Shown here in pieces: positions 54,777 through 63,252 of a stretch of 64,000 bases of DNA. The position numbers were made by a program, and so were the translations under genes. The DNA comes from CAITWD01 sp963842065 (GTDB lineage: Bacteria > Actinomycetota > Thermoleophilia > Miltoncostaeales > Miltoncostaeaceae), in the NCBI GenBank assembly GCA_963842065.1, contig CAWJEW010000003.1:62001-126000 (forward strand), in the 5' to 3' direction. Numbering within the stretch: position 1 is the stretch's first letter; every line of letters starts with the position of its first letter. The notes beneath the pieces were generated by a model. That model was given only the letters and a program-made list of their open reading frames with translations, made no database searches and was not told the DNA's origin.

Positions 54777-54796
54777 TGTTCCCACTTTGTTCCCAC
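54777..54796. promoter_or_regulatory. Tandem TGTTCCCAC sites beside the integrase start
   Basis: tgttcccactttgttcccac, immediately upstream of the integrase ATG. Matches the motif inside att1, att2 and att3 arms; probable integrase arm sites that may also control int. Confidence 0.5.
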
Positions 54797-54871
54797 TTTG
54801 GGGTTCTGAGGGGGCCCGACGGAACGTCCGACATTCGTGAGATGCCAGTTCCGACAAGGAATATGAGGGAG

Positions 54872-54944
54872 TGGGCCGTGTAGGACTCGAACCTACGACC
54901 ATGGGATTAAAAGTCCCCTGCTCTACCAACTGAGCTAACGGCCC
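54872..54944 (-). tRNA. tRNA-Lys (anticodon TTT), integration target
   Basis: 73 nt, full cloverleaf: acceptor gggccgt/acggccc, D-loop agctcagttggtagagc, anticodon loop cttttaa (TTT), T arm gtaggttcgagtcctac, discriminator A, no encoded CCA. Its 3' 43 bp recur at 38377. Confidence 0.95.
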
Positions 54945-55064
54945 GCGTTCGCCAGAGCTTAGAGACCGGCCGTGCCGCCCTCTACGCCTTCGGGCGATCT
55001 GCTGGCGTCTCTGACACCCTCCTGAGGGTAGGGTGGAAGCAGGCACGCCACGGAGGAGGCATGG

Positions 55065-55343
55065 ATGCCGGTGCTTGGTGACGACGAGATTCGGACGGCA
55101 CTCGCCAGCCTGACGGGCTGGTCGCTCAAGAACGGCGCCGTTTGCAAGCAGTTCGTCTTCGACGACTTCCTTGGTTCAGTGATGTTCGTCAACCGAATCA
55201 CCGGTGCCGCAGAGGCTGCCAACCATCATCCGGATCTCGCGATCAGCTGGAACAAGGTGACCGTCACCTTGGTGACCCACAGCCAGGGCGGAGTGACCGA
55301 AGCGGACTTGGCGATGGCAGTCGCAATCGAAGGCCTCGGCTGA
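55065..55343 (+). CDS. 4a-hydroxytetrahydrobiopterin dehydratase (PCD/DCoH family)
   Basis: 92 residues, full family length. Active-site pattern ANHHPDLAISWNKVTVTLVTH (E/[A]-x-x-N-H-H-P, here printed as NHHPDLAISWNKVTVTLV) and the C-terminal TEADLAMAVAIE. It recycles oxidised pterin cofactors or, in many bacteria, has a cofactor-related role without phenylalanine hydroxylase. GGAGG lies 8-9 nt before ATG 55065. Directly followed by pyrD with 5 nt between, so co-transcribed. Confidence 0.9.
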   Translation: MPVLGDDEIRTALASLTGWSLKNGAVCKQFVFDDFLGSVMFVNRITGAAEAANHHPDLAISWNKVTVTLVTHSQGGVTEADLAMAVAIEGLG

Positions 55344-55348
55344 GCCCC

Positions 55349-56458
55349 GTGGGCGAGGACAGCGTCGGGCCCGTGTACCGCGCGGTACGGCCGCTTGTCT
55401 TCCGCACGGACCCCGAGAAGGCCCACATGCGCGCCATGGCGGTCGCCGAACGCGCCGCGCCGCTCCTGGGGCTCGCGCGCTGGCGCGTGCGCGACCCACG
55501 TCTCGGCCAGCACGTCTGGGGGCTGCGGTTTCCGAACCCGGTCGGCCTCGGTGCGGGGTACGACAAGTGGGGCAGGGGGATCACGGCGTGGCAGGCGCTT
55601 GGGTTCGGGTTCGCCGAGATCGGCACCGTCACCGCCCTGGCGCAGAACGGCAATGCCACACCGCGACTTATCCGGCTCCCTGCCGATCGGGCCATTATCA
55701 ACCGGATGGGTTTCAACAACGACGGCGCTGGCGCTACCGCGCATCGTCTGGCCCAGTGGGACCGCCGCGGCGTGCTGCACCGGATTCCCGTTGGCGTCAA
55801 CATCGGCAAGTCGAAGGTCACGCCACTCGAGGACGCCACGCGCGACTACGTCGCGAGTCTCGATCGCCTTTGGCCATATGCCGACTACATCGTGGTCAAC
55901 GTCTCATCGCCGAATACGCCGGGACTGCGCGAGCTCCAGGAATCGGTGGCGCTCGGCGGCATCCTCGACGAGCTCGTCGAGCTCAACCGCGTCAAGGCGT
56001 CGCTCACCGGCTCGCGGCGGCGGCCCATCCTTGTGAAGGTCGCGCCCGATCTCACCGATGACCAGTTCGATGCGGCGATCGACCAAGTCCAAGCGGCGGG
56101 CGCGCACGGGGTGATCGTCTGCAATACGACGCTTGCGCGCGATGGGCTGCACTCGCCGGAGCACCTGACCGCCGAGACGGGCGGGCTTTCGGGTGCACCG
56201 CTCGCCGAGCGGAGCCTGGCCATGTTGCGTCGCGCGGTGGCCCGCGCGCCGGAGCTGTCGGTCATCAGCGTCGGCGGCATCGCCACCGCCGACGACGTTT
56301 GGGAGCGCCTGGCCGCCGGCGCGTCGCTGGTGCAGGTCTGGACGGCGCTGATCTATGGCGGTCCGTCGCTGGTCGCCCGCATCAATCGCGGCCTGATCGC
56401 GCGGATGAACGCCGAGGGAGTGCGCGATATCTCAGAGCTCATCGGCAGCGGGGCGTAG
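55349..56458 (+). CDS. pyrD: Dihydroorotate dehydrogenase, class 2 (quinone-dependent)
   Basis: 369 residues from GTG 55349 (GTG 55373 is an alternative). FMN-binding alpha/beta barrel: PNPVGLGAGYDKWG, EIGTVTALAQNGN, INRMGFNNDGA, catalytic Ser in VVNVSSPNTPGLRELQ, ILVKVAPDLTD, VICNTTLARDG and ISVGGIATADD. The N-terminal amphipathic region (VYRAVRPLVFRTDPEKAHM) is the membrane/quinone-binding extension of class 2 enzymes. Oxidises dihydroorotate to orotate in pyrimidine synthesis, passing electrons to the quinone pool. Confidence 0.94.
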   Translation: MGEDSVGPVYRAVRPLVFRTDPEKAHMRAMAVAERAAPLLGLARWRVRDPRLGQHVWGLRFPNPVGLGAGYDKWGRGITAWQALGFGFAEIGTVTALAQNGNATPRLIRLPADRAIINRMGFNNDGAGATAHRLAQWDRRGVLHRIPVGVNIGKSKVTPLEDATRDYVASLDRLWPYADYIVVNVSSPNTPGLRELQESVALGGILDELVELNRVKASLTGSRRRPILVKVAPDLTDDQFDAAIDQVQAAGAHGVIVCNTTLARDGLHSPEHLTAETGGLSGAPLAERSLAMLRRAVARAPELSVISVGGIATADDVWERLAAGASLVQVWTALIYGGPSLVARINRGLIARMNAEGVRDISELIGSGA

Positions 56459-56563
56459 GAGCGACGTCGTGTGGGCGAACGGTCACGTCCGACATGCTGG
56501 TAGGGCGGTGACGTCGCCAGCCCGGCACGCGGTCGCGGCCGCAGGCCGCGCGCAGGGCGCCTG

Positions 56564-58156
56564 ATGGCCCGCGGCCAGCCACGCCCCGAGCGGCGGTCGC
56601 TGCGCGGTCTGCTGGTGCGTCTGGTGGCGGCGCTGGCGGTCGTCTTGCTGCTGTTGATCATCGTCGCCGCTGTCGGCACGATCGTCACGGCCCAGGCGTA
56701 TTCGGACGCTGGCGAGCAGGCGATCGCGCGGCTCGGCGCGTCCAACCAGCTGCTGATCGACATGCTCAACGCCGACACCGGCAGCCGCGGCTACGTCCTA
56801 ACCGGGCGCGGCGACTACCTCGAGCCCTACAGCACCGCCGTCGATCGCTATCCGGAAGACCTCGATCGGCTGCGGAATCTCGTGCGCAACGACCCCACAC
56901 TCGCCGTCGACGTGGAGCGGGCCAACGACAACGCGCAGCTCTGGTTTGCCGACATCATCCACCTGGTTCAGATCCGTCGTCAGGGACATGTCCAGTCCGC
57001 GATTGCGCTGGTCAACCAGGGGGTGGCCCAGCAATGGTTCACCGCATTCCGCGCCGCATCGACGCAGCTGTCGGCAGATGTGCAGATCTCCAAGGAACAG
57101 TCGTTCAATGCCGCCAAGACCCGGCGCAACATCACGCTGATCGGCATCATCGCCGCCGCGCTGATCGCGTTCGCGGTCGTCGCCTTGACCGCGCGGCGTC
57201 TGTGGCGGCGCGTCGGCATCCCGATCGACCTTTTGGCGCTCGGCGTCGGGCGCATGGCCCGCGGCCGCTTCCTCGAACCGGTGCCTGCCAGCGACAGCGC
57301 CGTGCGCGAGCTCGGCGAGTTGGTCGACGGGTTCAACACGATGCAGCGGCAGGTCTACCAGCAGCGGGATGCGGTGGCTGCCGCCGCGCGCCGCGAGGCG
57401 GGCCAGCGCACCGAGCGCCGGCTCTGGGAGACCGTTCAGCAGGGCCTCCTGCCGGCGGGTCTGCCCGGGTACCTCGGGTACCGCTTGGTCGCGCGCTACC
57501 GCCCCGCCGAGCGAGCGCTCCTGATCGGCGGCGACTTCTACGACGCCGAGGTCCTCGCCGATGGGCGCCTGGCCATGATCGTCGGCGACATGGCGGGACA
57601 CGGGGCGGGCGCGGCGGCCCAGGCCGCTGGCCTGCGCTTTGGCTGGCGCACGATGACCGCCGTCGACCCGGACCCCAAGCACGTGCTCTCGGCGCTGAAC
57701 GCCCAGATGGCACGCCCCGAGCTGCGCAAGGCGGGGCTGTTTGCCACCGTCATCTACGCGCTGGTCGATCCCGACGGGAATGGCATCTTCGCCTCTGCCG
57801 GCCACCCGGCGCCGCTCGTGCTCGGCCATGATGGTTGCGTGGAGATCGAGCCGGTCGGTTCCGGGCCGCTCTTGGGGGCAATGGACGATGCCGAATGGCC
57901 GACGACACCGTTCTCGCTCGGCCGTGGGGAGACGTTCGTGTTGTATACCGACGGGCTGCTTGAGGCCGGCACCAGCGGCGATCTGTTCGGGATCGACCGC
58001 GTCCGCGAAGTACTGCGTCAGGAGCGGAACGCTGCGGTCGAGGAGCGCATTGAGCGGCTGATCGAGGCCGCGCGCCGCCACGACACCGGCTCACTGCGCG
58101 ACGACGTCGTCGTGATGGCGCTCGAGCGCAACGCCGTTCCGCCGGTCACCTTGTAG
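56564..58156 (+). CDS. Membrane PP2C/SpoIIE-type phosphatase with CHASE3 and HAMP domains
   Basis: 530 residues. TM1 (LVAALAVVLLLLIIVAAVGT), extracytoplasmic CHASE3 sensor (LNADTGSRGYVLTGRGDYLE), TM2 (TLIGIIAAALIAFAVVALTA), HAMP linker, coiled linker, then the SpoIIE phosphatase: LIGGDFYDAEVL (metal Asp), IVGDMAGHGAGAAAQA, FATVIYALVDPDG, FASAGHPAPLVL, FVLYTDGLLEA, DDVVVMALER. It should dephosphorylate a Ser/Thr phosphoprotein, classically an anti-sigma-factor antagonist, in response to an external signal. No partner gene in the window. Confidence 0.92.
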   Translation: MARGQPRPERRSLRGLLVRLVAALAVVLLLLIIVAAVGTIVTAQAYSDAGEQAIARLGASNQLLIDMLNADTGSRGYVLTGRGDYLEPYSTAVDRYPEDLDRLRNLVRNDPTLAVDVERANDNAQLWFADIIHLVQIRRQGHVQSAIALVNQGVAQQWFTAFRAASTQLSADVQISKEQSFNAAKTRRNITLIGIIAAALIAFAVVALTARRLWRRVGIPIDLLALGVGRMARGRFLEPVPASDSAVRELGELVDGFNTMQRQVYQQRDAVAAAARREAGQRTERRLWETVQQGLLPAGLPGYLGYRLVARYRPAERALLIGGDFYDAEVLADGRLAMIVGDMAGHGAGAAAQAAGLRFGWRTMTAVDPDPKHVLSALNAQMARPELRKAGLFATVIYALVDPDGNGIFASAGHPAPLVLGHDGCVEIEPVGSGPLLGAMDDAEWPTTPFSLGRGETFVLYTDGLLEAGTSGDLFGIDRVREVLRQERNAAVEERIERLIEAARRHDTGSLRDDVVVMALERNAVPPVTL

Positions 58157-58216
58157 ACCGGCGTCGGCGTCGCACGGGCTGCTGCGGGGCGGTGCCCCGC
58201 GGGTCCGGCGGTCGGC

Positions 58217-58561
58217 TTAGGCCGCGGCCTCGGAACCGACGATCTTCTGCAGCTCGCCGCTCTGGAAGAGCTCGGTGGTGATGTCGCAGCCGCCGATCAG
58301 CTCGCCGTCGACGAACACCTGGGGGATGGTCGGCCACTGCGACCAGCCGGACAGTACTTCGCGGATGCGCGGGTCGGTGAGCACATCACGTGCACCGTAT
58401 TCGACATCCAGGTGGTTGAGGATCTGGACCACCTGGTTGGAGAAGCCGCATCGCGGCATCTCGGGCGTCCCCTTCATGAAGACAAACACACGATTGTCCG
58501 CGACCTCGCGCTGAATCTGGTCGAGGATTTCCTTTTCGGTCATGGTGAGCGTGTCGCTCAT
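58217..58561 (-). CDS. grxD: Monothiol glutaredoxin, Grx4/GrxD type
   Basis: 114 residues with the CGFS active site at 38-41 (KGTPEMPRCGFSNQVVQIL) and the glutathione-binding TIPQVFVDGELIGGCD (WPTIPQVF, GGCD). CGFS glutaredoxins carry bridging 2Fe-2S clusters with glutathione and deliver them, often with BolA. ATG 58561 overlaps the bolA stop (ATGA), so the two are translationally coupled. Confidence 0.95.
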   Translation of the reverse strand: MSDTLTMTEKEILDQIQREVADNRVFVFMKGTPEMPRCGFSNQVVQILNHLDVEYGARDVLTDPRIREVLSGWSQWPTIPQVFVDGELIGGCDITTELFQSGELQKIVGSEAAA

Positions 58562-58830
58562 GACGCCTCCGGTGCACGGGTCTTGAGGGCTAGTGCATGA
58601 ATGCTGCCGTCGTCGAAGCGCGACTGGACGGCGGCATAGACCATACGGTGTTGCTGGATCAGCGAAACCTCGGCGAACTGCGGTGCCACGACCGACGCGA
58701 ACAGGTGGTCGCCGCCACCCTGGTCGACGATTTGCACCTCGGCGCCGGGCAGCGCACTCTCGATCATGGTGGTGAGTTCATCGAGATCAGCCACGATAGA
58801 GCGAAGGATAGCCACCACCCCCCACGCCAC
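58558..58830 (-). CDS. bolA: BolA-family protein
   Basis: About 90 residues; helix-beta core IESALPGAEVQIVDQGGGDH, FASVVAPQFAEVSLIQQHRM and conserved VYAAVQSRFDDGSIHALALK (H-x-x-V-Y pattern with His ligand). BolA proteins partner CGFS glutaredoxins in iron-sulfur trafficking. The start is uncertain: 58830 as given, or a later GTG (58793 region, MADLDELTTMIE), because the first 12 residues are not family-like. Confidence 0.88.
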   Translation of the reverse strand: MAWGVVAILRSIVADLDELTTMIESALPGAEVQIVDQGGGDHLFASVVAPQFAEVSLIQQHRMVYAAVQSRFDDGSIHALALKTRAPEAS

Positions 58831-58840
58831 GCCCCGGGGG

Positions 58841-60880
58841 TCAGTTCGCGAGCGCCGCTCGGAGCGCCTCCGGGGAGGTCACCGGCGCCTGGCAGGCAAA
58901 GTGTTCGCAGACATACGCGGCTGGCGCAGCGTCGACCAGCGGGCGGTCCGCCAGTAGCGGCACGGCGGCCTGAGCCGCGGCGTCGGCCGGGTCGCCGCAT
59001 GCGATGACGTCGCCCGGGCCGGCGTGGTCGCGTGCGATCGCGACCAAGGCGGTCGTCGCCGGGTCGTCGGGCGCGCCGACGATCGCGATCTCGCGGCGCG
59101 GGCGGGTGATTCGGTCGATCACGCCGAGCGCGGTGCCGAACGCCAACGGCACCCGTGCGAACTCGTCCCCAACGACCGCGAGCGCTCGCTCGGCCTGCTC
59201 GAGGTAGTCGCTGCGGCCGGTCAGGCCGGCCAGGCGCACCAGCACCGATGCGGCCTGTGAGTTGCCGCTTGGGCTCGGCTGATCCTCCAGATCGCGCATG
59301 CGCACCAGCAGCGCGGGCGCGTCGGATCCGGTCGCAAAGAAGCCGTTCCCCGCCGGGTCCGCAAACAGGGCGATCATGTCGTCGGCAAGCGCCCGTGCCG
59401 CAGCGAGCCAGCGCGGGGCAAAGGTCGCCGCGTAGAGCTGCAGGAGGCCGTGAACGACGTCCGCGTAGTCCTCGAGTTGGCCGAGGTGGCGGGCCACGCC
59501 GTCTTGAAGCGTGCGATACAGGCGCCCGTCGACGACGAGCTCTTCGAGCACGCGCGCCGCCGCGCGCGCGGCAACACCCGTGTAATCCGCACGGTCGAAG
59601 GTCACCCCCGCATCGGCGAAGGCCGCGATCGCAAGGCCGTTCCAGGCGGCAATCAGCTTGTCGTCGCGCGCGGGCGCGGGACGCGCGCTGCGCGCCGCAT
59701 ACAGCGTCGCGGCGGCCGCCGTAAGTAGTGGCACGGGATCGGTCCCGAGTTCGTCGGCAAGCAGCGGCAGCGGCAGCGCCGTGTGCAGGATCGTGCGCCC
59801 CTCGAAGTTGCCCGCGTCGGTCACGCCGAAGCGCCGCGTGACCGCCGTCGCCTGATCGTCGGGCAGTAGCGCCGCGATGTCATTGGGGGTCCAGATGAAA
59901 AACGCGCCTTCGCCGCCTGACGAGTCGGCGTCCTGTGCGGCCGCGAACCCGCCGCCGGCGAGCTCCATCTCGCGCACCAGGTAGTCAAGGGTCTGTTCGG
60001 CAACCTCCCGCCAGTGCTCGTCATCGGTCGCGCGGGCGGCCAGCACGTAGTCGCGCGCCAGGAGCGCATTGTCGTAGAGCATCTTCTCGAAGTGGGGCAC
60101 GAGCCAGATGTCGTCGACCGAGTAGCGGTGGAAGCCGCCGCCGATCTGGTCCCGGATGCCGCCGTCGGCCATCCGCCGCAGGGTCGCCGCGGCCATCTCA
60201 TGCGCGGCACCGGAGATCTCGGGGGCGCCATCGACCCCGATCAGAAACTCGAGCACGGTTGAGGGTGGGAATTTGGGTGCGCCCCCGAACCCGCCGTGGG
60301 CGTGGTCAAAGTGCATGGCGAGCTCCCCGACCGCCGCCTCCACCGTCTTGGTCGAGATCCCGGTCTCGGCGGCGCGGCGGGCCGCGATCCGCTCGATGTG
60401 CGTGACCAGCTCCGAGGCCTGGGCTTCGACGTTCGTCCCGCGCTCGCGGTAGACGGTGGCCATCCACGCACAGAGGTCGGGGAAGCCCGGCATGCTGCCG
60501 CGGTTGACCGGGGGGAAGTAGGTGCCGGCGTAATAGGGGCGACCGTCGGGGGTCGCGAACACGGTCATGGGCCAGCCGCCCTGGCGCGCGAGCAGCAGCG
60601 TCGCCTGCATGTAGAGCGCGTCGAGGTCGGGCCGTTCCTCGCGATCCACCTTGATGCACACGAAGTGCTCGTTCATCACCGCAGCGGTCGCCGGGTTCTC
60701 GAACGACTCGTGGGCCATCACGTGGCACCAGTGGCAGGACGAGTACCCGATCGAGATCAACAGTGGCTTGTCCTCGGCCGCGGCGCGCGAGAGCGCCTCG
60801 GCCCCCCACGGGTACCAGTCGACCGGGTTGTCGGCGTGCTGGCGCAGGTACAGGCTGGATTCGTCGGCGAGGCGATTCAT
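58841..60880 (-). CDS. DUF255 thioredoxin-like protein (YyaL/SSP411 family)
   Basis: 679 residues from ATG 60880 (MNRLADESSLYLRQHADNPV). N-terminal thioredoxin-like domain with SIGYSSCHWCHVM (C49xxC52) and VKVDREERPDLDALYM, GGWPMTVFATPDGRPY; then an (alpha/alpha) barrel (GGIRDQIGGGFHRYSVDD, VPHFEKMLYDNALLAR, AAQDADSSGGEGAFFIWTPN). Role is debated; some relatives are annotated as sugar epimerase-like. It is divergent from the DnaJ-domain gene 45 bp away, and next to bolA-grxD on the same strand. Confidence 0.93.
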   Translation of the reverse strand: MNRLADESSLYLRQHADNPVDWYPWGAEALSRAAAEDKPLLISIGYSSCHWCHVMAHESFENPATAAVMNEHFVCIKVDREERPDLDALYMQATLLLARQGGWPMTVFATPDGRPYYAGTYFPPVNRGSMPGFPDLCAWMATVYRERGTNVEAQASELVTHIERIAARRAAETGISTKTVEAAVGELAMHFDHAHGGFGGAPKFPPSTVLEFLIGVDGAPEISGAAHEMAAATLRRMADGGIRDQIGGGFHRYSVDDIWLVPHFEKMLYDNALLARDYVLAARATDDEHWREVAEQTLDYLVREMELAGGGFAAAQDADSSGGEGAFFIWTPNDIAALLPDDQATAVTRRFGVTDAGNFEGRTILHTALPLPLLADELGTDPVPLLTAAAATLYAARSARPAPARDDKLIAAWNGLAIAAFADAGVTFDRADYTGVAARAAARVLEELVVDGRLYRTLQDGVARHLGQLEDYADVVHGLLQLYAATFAPRWLAAARALADDMIALFADPAGNGFFATGSDAPALLVRMRDLEDQPSPSGNSQAASVLVRLAGLTGRSDYLEQAERALAVVGDEFARVPLAFGTALGVIDRITRPRREIAIVGAPDDPATTALVAIARDHAGPGDVIACGDPADAAAQAAVPLLADRPLVDAAPAAYVCEHFACQAPVTSPEALRAALAN

Positions 60881-60925
60881 GTTTGCGAGGATACCCGCTG
60901 CGCTGCCGGCGCTACCCTGAGCCCC

Positions 60926-61978
60926 GTGCGCGAGGATCTTGTGATGCAGGCCGGCAGTGCGCCGGCGGCAGGGGAGACCGGCCGGTGGCGCCAGGTGGCG
61001 CTGCTGGGTACCGCGGCCGCACTCGGCGGCGACGCACGCGTGCGGGCCGACCTGGCCGCCGCGCTGCACGCGCTCGACTACCCGGATGCCGCGCTGCACG
61101 TGGCGCACCAGGCCGACGGGGACCCGTGGGCCCGCTGGTGGCTGGCGCTTGCCGCCGGGCAGTCCCACCCGGCGCTGGCGCTCATCGACGTGCTCGACGG
61201 CGTCGATGCCGGCACGGGCCCGGATGCACGCGAGGTGTCCCGCCGGCTCGAGGACCTCGGGGACGAGCTCGAGGACATCGCGTCCGGCACCGGCCAGGGG
61301 CGCTTCGGCCTGCTCGGGGTGAGCCTCGACGCGCCCCGGCGGGCGCTGCTGGTCGGGCGCTCATCGGCGGTGTTTGTCGTCGCGCCGGCCTGGGACAGCG
61401 TCGAGCTGGTCCGCCTCGGCCCCTCGGACGGGCCCTCGGGCGGCAATCGCGCCCACGTGTCGCTTGCGGAGGTCATCGAGCGCATCCGTCGCGGCGAACG
61501 CGGAGCGGAGCGCCCGCTGCCGCCCGACGCGCCCGAGCCGTTCGATGCGGCACGCTTTCTCGACGGATTGCGTGAGGACCGCGGCGCGCGCGACCGGCGC
61601 CTTTTGGAGTTGGCCGACGAGGTGCGCGAGGAGCGGGCGCAGCTCGCCCAGGACCGCGCCAAGCTGCGCACCGAGAAATCCCAGGTCGCCGCGATCCTGC
61701 GCCAAGTCGCGGCGCTGCGGGCGCAAGGGGTTGCCGGCGCGATGCCGGTGCCGACCTCGCGCGCCGACGCCGCGGCGCTGTTGGAGATCTCGCCGACTGC
61801 GGCCCCCGAGGAGATCGAGCGCGCGTTCCGCGCGCAGATCGTGCGCTGTCATCCCGACCGCGTCGCCGACCTGCACCCCAACATCCGCGGTCAGGCCGAA
61901 GGGCTCACCGTGGCCCTGAACGCCGCGCGCGAGCTGCTGCTGGGCACCGGCACGCGTCCCCGGCGCCGCCCGGCCTAG
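60926..61978 (+). CDS. Protein with C-terminal DnaJ domain
   Basis: About 350 residues from GTG 60926 (ATG 60944 also possible). The first 200 residues are Ala/Leu-rich with TPR-like helices (AALHALDYPDAALHVAHQ) and a beta region. A coiled coil follows (DEVREERAQLAQDRAKLRTE). The J-domain closes the protein: ADAAALLEISPTAAPEEIER, AFRAQIVRCHPDRVADLHP with the HPD tripeptide. J-domains stimulate Hsp70 ATPase, so it may recruit DnaK; the client is unknown. Confidence 0.8.
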   Translation: MREDLVMQAGSAPAAGETGRWRQVALLGTAAALGGDARVRADLAAALHALDYPDAALHVAHQADGDPWARWWLALAAGQSHPALALIDVLDGVDAGTGPDAREVSRRLEDLGDELEDIASGTGQGRFGLLGVSLDAPRRALLVGRSSAVFVVAPAWDSVELVRLGPSDGPSGGNRAHVSLAEVIERIRRGERGAERPLPPDAPEPFDAARFLDGLREDRGARDRRLLELADEVREERAQLAQDRAKLRTEKSQVAAILRQVAALRAQGVAGAMPVPTSRADAAALLEISPTAAPEEIERAFRAQIVRCHPDRVADLHPNIRGQAEGLTVALNAARELLLGTGTRPRRRPA

Positions 61979-61998
61979 GGACGCCGCGCCGGCGGGCG

Positions 61999-62253
61999 TT
62001 AGTCCTCGTCGTCCCAGTCGGGCTCGCCCGCCAGCGACGCGTATGCGCGCCACTCCACCAGGATCCGCTGCGCGGTGCGTGGCGGGATCTCGGGCAGGGC
62101 GGACCTGACCAACTCGAGAGCGAGGTCGTTGCTCGAGGCCGGCGGCGGATCGCCGAACTCGCTGAGCACCGCCCAGACCTGACCCTCGTCGAGCTCGGGG
62201 CGCTCGCCGAGGATGTACGCGGCGGCCTCGGCGAGATCCAAATCGTCATCCAT
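61999..62253 (-). CDS. Small acidic hypothetical protein
   Basis: 84 residues from ATG 62253: MDDDLDLAEAAAYILGERPE, VWAVLSEFGDPPP, EIPPRTAQRILVEWRAYASL, ending PDWDDED. Acidic and helical, no known family. An ATG near 62415 would add Arg-rich sequence and is disfavoured. Confidence 0.6.
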   Translation of the reverse strand: MDDDLDLAEAAAYILGERPELDEGQVWAVLSEFGDPPPASSNDLALELVRSALPEIPPRTAQRILVEWRAYASLAGEPDWDDED

Positions 62254-62342
62254 GACGAACAGGATAGGCCCGCGCGCGGGCGCGCTCCTCTGGGATGACC
62301 GAATATTCAAGGCGCTCGGCGGGCGCGCCGATGTGAAGGCAG

Positions 62343-62603
62343 ATGCCGGAACTGCGAACCGCCGAACCCTTGCCCCAGCACGCCCGTGATTGCCTTGGTC
62401 GCGCGCTCGCCGCACTCGATTCCCATACCGATGCGCCGTTGCGTTTGGCCGGGTACGCCTCCGACGGGTCGTGCGAGGTCTTCGAGCTCCATGAGGAGTT
62501 CGAGATGGGGGTCGTCGGACGCAGGTTCCTGATGTCCGTCACCGCCTCGGGGCGGGACGCACTCCTGATCCCCCTCGATTCGAACACGCTGGAGGAGCAA
62601 TGA
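62343..62603 (+). CDS. Hypothetical protein, 86 residues
   Basis: MPELRTAEPLPQHARDCLGR, LRLAGYASDGSCEVFELHEE, FEMGVVGRRFLMSVTASGRD. Balanced composition and an ATGA overlap with the next gene suggest a real two-gene unit. No family recognised. Confidence 0.55.
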   Translation: MPELRTAEPLPQHARDCLGRALAALDSHTDAPLRLAGYASDGSCEVFELHEEFEMGVVGRRFLMSVTASGRDALLIPLDSNTLEEQ

Positions 62604-62887
62604 CCCCACCGAGCCGTACCGTCGTCCCGCGAGGGGTGCCCACGGTGGAGGACGTGCAGCAGCATTGCCACCGCGTCCGTTCGGCCGGGTCCCCCAATGC
62701 GGTCGCGCGCCCTGCGTTGGTGACCCATTACCGCCGCCTGTGCCAAGGGCTCGGGGTCGAGCCCCTGCCGACGGCCTCGAACCTGGATCTGCAGCGCGCC
62801 TCGGCCGCCCTGTTGCGGGTGGCTGCGCTTGCCGAGCAGGCCGGCGCACGCACGCGCTTTACGCGTCACGCACCGCGCCCGGCCTGA
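62600..62887 (+). CDS. Hypothetical protein, 95 residues
   Basis: Starts inside the stop of the previous gene (ATGA). VPTVEDVQQHCHRVRSAGSP, RPALVTHYRRLCQGLGVEPL, SAALLRVAALAEQAGA. Helical, basic. No family recognised. Precedes the rpmG promoter region. Confidence 0.5.
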   Translation: MTPPSRTVVPRGVPTVEDVQQHCHRVRSAGSPNAVARPALVTHYRRLCQGLGVEPLPTASNLDLQRASAALLRVAALAEQAGARTRFTRHAPRPA

Positions 62888-62911
62888 CGACGCAGCCGAT
62901 CCGCCGGCGTC

Positions 62912-62939
62912 TGTCGGTGCGCGAGGCATGTGGTAGCCT
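62912..62939 (+). promoter_or_regulatory. Candidate promoter for rpmG-tRNA-Trp-secE-nusG
   Basis: tgtcgg - 16 nt - tagcct, an actinobacterial-type weak match, 33 nt upstream of the rpmG start. By inspection only. Confidence 0.3.
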
Positions 62940-62971
62940 GCCTCTCCGATTCACGACCGAAAGGCTGGCAC

Positions 62972-63133
62972 GTGCCACCGGGACAACGTCTCGCGATTAC
63001 TCTTGCTTGCCAAGAGTGCAAGCGTCGGAACTACCAGACCAACAAGAGCCGTCGCAACACGCCCGATCGCATCGAGCTCAGTAAGTACTGTCGCTGGTGC
63101 GGACGTCATACTGCGCACAGGGAGACCCGTTAG
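62972..63133 (+). CDS. rpmG: Ribosomal protein L33, zinc-binding form
   Basis: 53 residues from GTG 62972 (gaaagg upstream): PPGQRLAITLACQECKRRNY, then NYQTNKSRRNTPDRIELSKY, CRWCGRHTAHRE. Two CxxC pairs (CQEC and CRWC) mark the C+ zinc-containing type. Part of the 50S subunit. Ahead of tRNA-Trp and secE, the common bacterial order. Confidence 0.96.
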   Translation: MPPGQRLAITLACQECKRRNYQTNKSRRNTPDRIELSKYCRWCGRHTAHRETR

Positions 63134-63162
63134 CTCGTCGCGCCGCAGGCGTGACGACTCGA

Positions 63163-63235
63163 AGGGTCGTAGCTCAACTGGTAGAGCACCGGTCTCCAAA
63201 ACCGGGGGTTGGGGGTTCGAGTCCCTCCGGCCCTG
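63163..63235 (+). tRNA. tRNA-Trp (anticodon CCA)
   Basis: 73 nt. Acceptor agggtcg/cggccct, anticodon loop ctccaaa, T arm with ggttcgagtccc, discriminator G, no encoded CCA. Lies in the rpmG-secE interval, 18 bp before secE. Confidence 0.95.
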
Positions 63236-63252
63236 TAATCATTGTGGACTGA

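Larger units (their letters stand above)
38420..54872. mobile_element. Putative tRNA-Lys-integrated genomic island (about 16.5 kb)
   Basis: Bounded by the 43-bp direct repeat, with a complete tyrosine integrase next to the tRNA 3' end and tandem TGTTCCCAC motifs inside both ends (38526 and 54777). No conjugation, replication or phage structural genes are seen, so it is either a cargo island, a mobilisable remnant or several merged elements. Contains two internal insertion elements. Confidence 0.7.
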
